Shown: piece after piece, positions 5,233-11,471 of the stretch
Position numbering within the stretch: position 1 is the first letter of the stretch
Layout of the letters: every line of letters starts with the position of its first letter
DNA from: Lachnospiraceae bacterium UBA3785
GTDB taxonomy: Bacteria; Bacillota; Clostridia; Lachnospirales; Lachnospiraceae
Direction: 5' to 3'
NCBI GenBank assembly: GCA_002369495.1
Contig: DFFD01000082.1
Coordinates: forward strand, 1 to 11,471
Length of the DNA: 11,471 nt
Program-made: the position numbers and the translations under genes
The notes under the pieces: generated by a model
The model's input: only the letters and a program-made list of their open reading frames with translations
The model's database searches: none
Told to the model about the DNA's origin: nothing

Positions 5233-7323
5233 TTATTCGACGATCACGCGGACGCGGTCCAAGTTCCTGACCTGCGTAAACGGATCCGCGGCGTCGCCCT
5301 GCCTCTGGCTGGTGATGCGGACAGAGACGAAATAGGTGCCCGGAGCCTCGAAGCTGTGCTTCATCTCGGAGACCGCGCCGCTGATGCCGCCTTCCTTCGT
5401 CCGCGTGAAGCTGCCTTCGACCGGGAACAGGTTCTCGGCGGGTGTCGGATAGCTCCAGCTGTCGTTAAAGTCGTAGCGCACGGATGTGATCTCGCCCGCG
5501 CCCTGCGGCACGGTCATTTCCGCGCGGAGCACGAACTCTTCGCCGGCTTTCACATGAGCGCATTTCTCCCCGTTTGCCGTGAGGCGGACGCCCGCCTGCA
5601 TGCCGAAGCGCTTCGCGGGATCGGGCTCCTCGATGATCTGGCCGCCCGAGCGCGAATAGACCGTCGTGTCGAGAGGCTTTTTGCCTTCCTGCAGCCAGGC
5701 GGCCATGTCGAGCACGGCCTGCAGCAGCGCGGCCTTGTAGTTGACGACCATGTTGTTGCCGAGGAATTCCAGATCCCCGTGCATGCAGCGCTGCATGTAG
5801 TAGAGGCGGAAATTGTCTTCATTTCCCTTTGCCTCACGCACCTTGCTGCGGTACCAGTCGCCGCACCACGGGCAGGTGCTCTCGTCCATCAGGGCCTGCA
5901 CCACGATGACCTTGCCCTGGATCTCGCCGTCCTGCACCGTGCCGGTGCCGGTAAATGTGTAGCCCATGACGCTGGCCCGCTGCGGAAGAGCCGGCGTGCC
6001 GTCCGGATTGCGGAACTGGTCCCATGCATGGAAATCAAGATCGTCCGGCACCTGGTGGCGATAATAGGACTGGATCGCGATATAGTCCGAATTGTCGAGC
6101 ACCAGCTCATCGCCTGGCTTCACTTTCGCCAGGATGTCGGCCGGATTGTCAGCCCCGAAGCTCATGCCGAGGGTAATGAAGCCGCCGCCGAGCTCTCTGT
6201 CGCGCTCCATGCCGCCGAATACAAGCTGTCTGCCGGCCGCCTCGCCGGTCCGGAAAATAATATTCACGCCCTTCAGGTACAGATCCTCGCCCTCCGGAAG
6301 CCGGTCCACCTCGATCCAGGCGTCCTTGCCGCCGGTGAGCATCTTCTTCCAGGCGTCGTCGACGCCGTTGCGGCCTTCGATCTCCGCTGCGTCAGCGCCT
6401 TCCTCCGCGCCGGGCAGGTGCACGCGGCGCACGACTGCCTTAAACTGCAGGCGGTCTTTGGAGGCGTGGCTCTCGGGGTCGGCGCCGAGATAGCCGGGCA
6501 CCGTCCAGAAATCCTTGAAATAGCCCGGATCCGCCATCTTGACGCCCGGTGCGAGGACCGGGAGAGAACCCTCGTCAAACTGTCCCTTCGCCTCCGGATA
6601 CCAGGCCATGGGCGGGAAGCCCATGTTGGTCAGCTCGCGCAGCATAGCGGCCTCGTCCTTCGTGAGCCCTGCGTACATATCGCCGCTGCCGCCGGCATCC
6701 AGCGCGTCGAGGATCTTCGGAAATGCATGACGCATGACTCTCTCGCCCTGCACGTGCATCGTGATGGTGTTCGGCAGGCTGACCGGGGAGCCGATGACAT
6801 AGGGGACGGCGCCGTCCCAGGCGTCCGTATTTTCAATGCAGGCCATGGTCTTGTAGCCGCCGCCGCTGCCGCCGTACACGATGCCGACGGGGCGGGCGCA
6901 GCCGTACATTTCCATCGCCATCTTCCGGCCGTACTCCGCGACAGCCGCGCTGGATTTCCAGCGGTCCTGCGGGTCGCCGTTCGGGCCGAACATGGTCTTG
7001 GAGCCCATGTTGCTCTCGACGAAATAGGCGCCGTTTAAGATCGAGAAGCTGATCACGTCGTCGCCGCCGGTCTTGTCCTGGCTGGCAAGTTCTTCATCCG
7101 GGCCCGGGAACGGGGAGAGATAGTGGAAGAAGCGGCCCTTAAAGTCCTCCTTCTTCGGGAAATGGAAGCAGAACTTCACCGCTTTCGCGCGAAAGCCTCC
7201 GTGAACGTAACGGTACTCGATTTCCTGTCCGGCAGGCGCTTTCCGGATGCGGGTCTCGTCCACATCCACATAGACGTCCTGATAATCCGGGTCCAGCAGC
7301 GCGTGATAGATTTCCTTGCTCAT
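5233..7323 (-). CDS. Large alpha/beta-hydrolase, tannase/feruloyl-esterase-like, with C-terminal PKD-like beta-sandwich
   Basis: A 696-residue protein without signal peptide or membrane segments. VYGGSGGGYKT (about residues 149-159) is a nucleophile elbow with Ser153. It is followed by WDGAVPYVIGSP (169-180), the position where tannase-family esterases carry their GxVxGxP-like block. Near 480-515, VVQALMDESTCPWC and FRLYYMQRCMHGD offer Asp480 and His515 as the other triad members, arranged like the tannase C-terminal 'FxRLFxxPGMxHC' region. The classical CS-D-HC disulfide motif is absent: Gly precedes the Ser and Met precedes the His. Residues about 590-696 look like a PKD/Ig-type beta-sandwich (YDFNDSW, APGTYFVSVRI, NLDRVRVIVE). 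The start is fixed by AAAGGAGG at 7-nt spacing. The gene sits between rhamnosidase and symporter, suggesting de-esterification of an acylated or phenolic glycoside. Hydrolase fold is likely; substrate and family membership are tentative. Confidence 0.82.
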   Translation of the reverse strand: MSKEIYHALLDPDYQDVYVDVDETRIRKAPAGQEIEYRYVHGGFRAKAVKFCFHFPKKEDFKGRFFHYLSPFPGPDEELASQDKTGGDDVISFSILNGAYFVESNMGSKTMFGPNGDPQDRWKSSAAVAEYGRKMAMEMYGCARPVGIVYGGSGGGYKTMACIENTDAWDGAVPYVIGSPVSLPNTITMHVQGERVMRHAFPKILDALDAGGSGDMYAGLTKDEAAMLRELTNMGFPPMAWYPEAKGQFDEGSLPVLAPGVKMADPGYFKDFWTVPGYLGADPESHASKDRLQFKAVVRRVHLPGAEEGADAAEIEGRNGVDDAWKKMLTGGKDAWIEVDRLPEGEDLYLKGVNIIFRTGEAAGRQLVFGGMERDRELGGGFITLGMSFGADNPADILAKVKPGDELVLDNSDYIAIQSYYRHQVPDDLDFHAWDQFRNPDGTPALPQRASVMGYTFTGTGTVQDGEIQGKVIVVQALMDESTCPWCGDWYRSKVREAKGNEDNFRLYYMQRCMHGDLEFLGNNMVVNYKAALLQAVLDMAAWLQEGKKPLDTTVYSRSGGQIIEEPDPAKRFGMQAGVRLTANGEKCAHVKAGEEFVLRAEMTVPQGAGEITSVRYDFNDSWSYPTPAENLFPVEGSFTRTKEGGISGAVSEMKHSFEAPGTYFVSVRITSQRQGDAADPFTQVRNLDRVRVIVE

Positions 7324-7343
7324 TTTTCAGCCTCCTTTATATT

Positions 7344-7529
7344 TTAAAACATATACTTGTTCAGAAATGAAATGACGCGGTCCTTGACCGTATCCTGGAA
7401 GAACAGGTCGTCGCCGTGCTGCGCTCCGCTGATCTCGAGGAGCGTCGCGTCCACGCCGTTTTCCGTGAGCTTTTCGTAGTAGTTCCGGCTCTGCTCCGGC
7501 GAGACGACCATATCGTCAAGCCCCTGCTC
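7344..7529 (-). pseudogene. C-terminal relic of a deleted alpha/beta-hydrolase (esterase-like) gene
   Basis: Immediately after the rhamnosidase stop codon, an uninterrupted 61-codon reading frame ends in TAA (7344-7346). It reads as the tail of an alpha/beta-hydrolase: GLDDMVVSPEQSRNYYEKL is the usual acid-residue loop (Asp plus VxPxQS), and GAQHGDDLFF is the usual catalytic-histidine loop, followed by a final FLNKYM helix. The nucleophile elbow and the whole N-terminal part are missing. The only in-frame ATG near the front (7509-7511) would give a 55-residue fragment that cannot form a triad. The relic ends 20 nt before the next gene and just before its Shine-Dalgarno, as an ordinary operon gene would. 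This suggests an internal deletion that fused the rhamnosidase end to the esterase tail. The absence of stops or frameshifts suggests the deletion is recent. Confidence 0.7.
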
Positions 7530-7530
7530 C

Positions 7531-9867
7531 TTATTCAGCCAGCAGGTTCGTGCCGGCAGAGATCTCTTTCTCCCTTCCGTCCGGGAAGCGGAAGACCCCG
7601 CTCATCCCTTCCGGAAGCGTGACTTCATAGCGCCGTTTTCCGTCCGCATCCCGGCCGTAGTCGAAGGAGACCGGGCCGAAAGCCGTCGCCGCCTGACCTT
7701 TAAGGTCGGGCAGATCCGTCATGTGCGGCGCGATGAGCACCGAGCCGTCCTTTCCGGCATGCACGCCGGCGATCGTGCGGATCAGCTCGTAGAGCGGCAG
7801 CGCGCTCCAGGCGTGGCACTCGCTGCGCGCCCCCTTCGGGGTCTCCGGGCAGCACGTGCAGTCGAGGTCGATGAGGCCGATCCAGGGGTTGAGCTCCTGC
7901 CGCATCTCGTCGTAGAGACCGGCTTTCTCAAGGGCCCGGAACCACTCGTAGGAGGCTGAGAAGCTGCAGGTGAGAACGTCGCCGCGCTCCCGGGCCCTTA
8001 AGAGAAGCCCTGCGGCCGCCTTGCCTTCCTTCATGCCGTTCAGCACCGCCCAGGCCTGCGCGTGGCGGCTGAACTGCTGAAAATGAGGACCCTCCCGATA
8101 GAGCCCCGCCTCCGCATCCCAGCAGAGGGTCTCCACCGCATCGAGGATCGCTTTCCGCCTCGCGCGGTACTCTTCGGCAAGTCCCGGGCGTCCCTGCGCC
8201 TCCATGAACGAGGCGGCCTCGCCCAGCGCGTAAGCGTACATCAGGTTGATGATCGCGGAAGGACCGGCCTTGATGGCCCCCGGCGCGCCGGCGGTCTCGT
8301 TCCAGGCGTCGTTCCAGTCCGCAAAATTCCAGAAATCCAGCTTCCCGACCAGGCCGTCCTGCCCGATCCGGGCGTCGAAGGCGTCCAGGATCCGGTCGAT
8401 ATCGCCCCGGCACAGGTGCAGCACCCCGGGATCGCCCTCCTCCCGGGCGTACTCGCACAGCAGGAATATGTAATGCAGCGAAAATGTCGAAAGAATCTGC
8501 AGATAGGCCGACGGTGCCTTGCCGGCGTTCAGGCCTTCCGGCTGCATGCCGTAGTGAAAATCGACCAACGCCTTTCTCACCAGGGCCTTATCGCGGCTCA
8601 CGGCGTAGGTGTACTGGGCCTCGAGTCTCGTGTCCATGCCGTACTGGAGCTGCTCATAGTAAGGGCAGTCCATGTAGGTCTCCAGCATGCAGTTCTTGAG
8701 CGTGCGCACGCAGATCTCCCAGAGCTTTTCGACCCACGGCGCCGAGGAGGAGACGGATGACTCCACCGGCAGCGGATATCCGGTCTTCCTGAATGCCGGG
8801 ACGAGTACGGTGGTTTCATTTTCCGCGCCTTCTACCAGAATGCGGATGAACCGGAACGTGCGCACCCAGAAGGGCTCAAAGGAGAGAGGCTTTCCGTCAA
8901 GCGTGACGCTGTCCGTGATGCCGGTGATCTCTCCGCGGATATCGGAGCGGACAAGGTCTGAGCCGGGCCCGCCGAATTTTTCAAAATAAGTGATGCTCAC
9001 CTTCGCGCCGCGGCCGCCCTCAAAGGAAAATCGCGGGTAGGCGTTCAGGATCCCGCCGGCATCGAGCAGGATCTCGGCACGCGCTCCGGCAGGAACGGAA
9101 ATGAAGCCCTCGCGAAGAAGCGGCAGCTCCCGGCCTTCCCGGTCGAAGCAGCGCGCAAAATGCGCCTTCCGCTCATAAAGAAGCGGGATCTCGCGCTCCC
9201 GCATGCGGAAGAGCGGCACAACGCCGACCGCGCGGAAGGGATCGTCCGCCACGGAGGGCAGGAGCGCCTCCGCGGGCCGCCAGGCGCCGAAGTCAAAATC
9301 CGCCTCTTTCCAGCGAAGCGGCGAGCGCTCCGCGTCGACATGCTCGATGATCGCGCCGAGGAACTGTGTATTTTCGTCCGATGTGAGGTAATAGCTGCCG
9401 TCGAGGAAGACCCGCCAGTCGGCTGTCCCCGTGGTGATCGTGCCGACGGTCTCCCCGGCGGCATTTTTCACATCCCCCTCGACGGCGAGACGGTGGCCGC
9501 ACTGCCGGCCGACGACGCCGTAGATGGCGGCGCGCTCGGCGGTCTCGATCTCCACAGCGTCCGGGTCGCAGTAGAGGACCTGGGCGCAGAAGACATTTCT
9601 GCCCTCGCGGAGACGGTCCGTCACGGAGACGGTCTCAAAGTACTGCCGGTTCCGGTCTCCCTTGCATGGGCCCGAGAGCACCGGTTCGCCGTTGATATAA
9701 AGGCGGTAGCGGGAGTTCGCCGAGATATCGATCACAAGGGAGGCGTCCGTCGGAAGGTCCGCCTCGCAGCGGTAATACGCAAATCTCCCGGTCAGGTCTC
9801 CGTGAAATATCCTTTTTTCTTCCAGTTCAGCCCGGGGGATCCCCAGCCATTTCGCATTTTTCCACAT
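7531..9867 (-). CDS. GH78-family alpha-L-rhamnosidase-like glycoside hydrolase
   Basis: About 778 residues, with no signal peptide, so probably cytoplasmic. The N-terminal half carries the beta-sandwich modules of bacterial rhamnosidases (RYRLYINGEPVLSGP near 53-67; FWVRTFRFIRILV near 333-345). The C-terminal (alpha/alpha)6 barrel contains MDCPYYEQLQYGMDTR (about 399-414), the variant of the GH78 DCPxxxE block. By analogy with characterised GH78 enzymes, Glu405 would be the general acid, and Glu641 in SASYEWFRALEKAG is a candidate general base. SECHAWSALPLYEL (682-695) is the typical closing helix. Family enzymes remove terminal alpha-L-rhamnose from plant glycosides, flavonoids or pectic chains. 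I chose ATG 9865-9867 because GAGGTGAT (9878-9871) sits 3-5 nt ahead and the promoter would start RNA near 9879. The GTG at 9876 and ATG at 9873 would overlap that SD. It is first gene of the operon with the hydrolase and symporter. Confidence 0.9.
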   Translation of the reverse strand: MWKNAKWLGIPRAELEEKRIFHGDLTGRFAYYRCEADLPTDASLVIDISANSRYRLYINGEPVLSGPCKGDRNRQYFETVSVTDRLREGRNVFCAQVLYCDPDAVEIETAERAAIYGVVGRQCGHRLAVEGDVKNAAGETVGTITTGTADWRVFLDGSYYLTSDENTQFLGAIIEHVDAERSPLRWKEADFDFGAWRPAEALLPSVADDPFRAVGVVPLFRMREREIPLLYERKAHFARCFDREGRELPLLREGFISVPAGARAEILLDAGGILNAYPRFSFEGGRGAKVSITYFEKFGGPGSDLVRSDIRGEITGITDSVTLDGKPLSFEPFWVRTFRFIRILVEGAENETTVLVPAFRKTGYPLPVESSVSSSAPWVEKLWEICVRTLKNCMLETYMDCPYYEQLQYGMDTRLEAQYTYAVSRDKALVRKALVDFHYGMQPEGLNAGKAPSAYLQILSTFSLHYIFLLCEYAREEGDPGVLHLCRGDIDRILDAFDARIGQDGLVGKLDFWNFADWNDAWNETAGAPGAIKAGPSAIINLMYAYALGEAASFMEAQGRPGLAEEYRARRKAILDAVETLCWDAEAGLYREGPHFQQFSRHAQAWAVLNGMKEGKAAAGLLLRARERGDVLTCSFSASYEWFRALEKAGLYDEMRQELNPWIGLIDLDCTCCPETPKGARSECHAWSALPLYELIRTIAGVHAGKDGSVLIAPHMTDLPDLKGQAATAFGPVSFDYGRDADGKRRYEVTLPEGMSGVFRFPDGREKEISAGTNLLAE

Positions 9868-9885
9868 ATTCATCACCTCACCCTT

Positions 9886-9914
9886 ATGATAAAAAAAATC
9901 GCTTTTCCTGTAAA
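9886..9914 (-). promoter_or_regulatory. Sigma-A-type promoter of the rhamnosidase-hydrolase-symporter operon
   Basis: The minus strand reads TTTACA (9914-9909, five of six matches to TTGACA), a 17-bp spacer with a T8 run, and TATCAT (9891-9886, five of six matches to TATAAT). The expected transcription start is near 9879, just ahead of GAGGTGAT and the ATG at 9867. The 5' leader is therefore only about a dozen nucleotides. This is the best promoter match in the window. Confidence 0.65.
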
Positions 9915-9953
9915 CACACTCCTTCGTTATTTTTTGTCAGAATTCGTTTTTTT

Positions 9954-10049
9954 GGGGACGGTTCTCTTTTTGCGGGGACGGTTCCAGGCACCAAAAAAGG
10001 TTCTCTCGCGAGAACCTTTTTGGGTACAGGAACCGTCCCTGTGTCCTGT
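9954..10049. repeat. Composite GGGACGGTTC palindromic repeat (REP/MITE-like)
   Basis: GGGGACGGTTC occurs twice, 20 bp apart (9954-9964 and 9974-9984). The second copy pairs with GGAACCGTCCC at 10029-10039. Nested within is the hairpin GGTTCTC/GAGAACC (9999-10016) flanked by A6 and T5 runs. GTGTCCTGTG follows. From general knowledge, GGGACGGTTCC/GTGTCC palindromes are dispersed repeats in clostridial genomes, sometimes near REP-associated tyrosine transposases; that this is one is inference. It occupies most of the 196-bp gap between the reductase stop and rhamnosidase start. Confidence 0.6.
9993..10016 (-). terminator. Intrinsic terminator of the ene-reductase gene, inside the composite repeat
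   Basis: On the minus strand GGTTCTC-GCGA-GAGAACC is a 7-bp perfect stem with a 4-nt loop followed by six T residues (9998-9993), about 48 nt after the reductase stop codon. Because A-runs lie on the other side, the same hairpin can act in either direction. The larger outer stem (9975-9985 with 10029-10039) may add stability. Confidence 0.65.
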
Positions 10050-10063
10050 GTTTTTTGTTTTCG

Positions 10064-11471
<1,408 letters not shown>

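Noticed and set aside
5188..7038. A 616-codon plus-strand reading frame opposite the large hydrolase
   Set aside because: Long antisense frames are expected in G+C-rich genes with strong third-position bias. The product is His/Ala/Arg-rich with no motif, while the minus strand has a good SD and a hydrolase signature.

Overview
The window looks like a chromosomal segment of a G+C-rich anaerobic Firmicute, most likely a gut Lachnospiraceae-type bacterium. This is inferred from strong AGGAGG-type ribosome binding sites, YesN-like AraC regulators, a GPH-family symporter, a flavin/Fe-S ene-reductase typical of gut anaerobes, and stacked GGGACGG-type palindromes. No rRNA, tRNA, CRISPR array, transposase or phage gene was seen.

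Layout. 1-745 (-) is the N-terminal half of a mannitol/fructuronate dehydrogenase-family oxidoreductase. A divergent 253-bp control region (746-998) with a repeated TTGCATATA motif separates it from a rightward pair: an AraC regulator (999-1883) and a HIT-family nucleotide hydrolase/transferase (1912-2337). The HIT gene abuts, stop codon to stop codon, a convergent larger AraC-type regulator (2338-3627, -). A G9 tract lies inside that regulator's ribosome binding site.

From 9914 down to 3674 on the minus strand lies a probable catabolic operon. It has a good sigma-A promoter (9886-9914), a GH78-type alpha-L-rhamnosidase (7531-9867), the C-terminal relic of a deleted alpha/beta-hydrolase (7344-7529), a large tannase/feruloyl-esterase-like hydrolase with a C-terminal beta-sandwich (5233-7323), a GPH sugar/glycoside:cation symporter (3730-5127), and a strong intrinsic terminator (3674-3704). 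A separate minus-strand gene enters from the right edge (10064-11471, start outside). It encodes an old-yellow-enzyme/2,4-dienoyl-CoA-reductase-type flavoprotein and ends at a terminator embedded in a composite palindromic repeat (9954-10049).

Working model (inference). The symporter imports a plant-derived rhamnoside, perhaps acylated or phenolic. The signal-less rhamnosidase and esterase-like hydrolase cleave it in the cytoplasm. The flanking ene-reductase could reduce a released unsaturated phenolic, and the dehydrogenase could serve uronate or polyol catabolism. The two AraC regulators are the obvious local control candidates. Only the rhamnosidase, symporter, HIT and reductase family assignments are firm; the substrate is not determined by the sequence.
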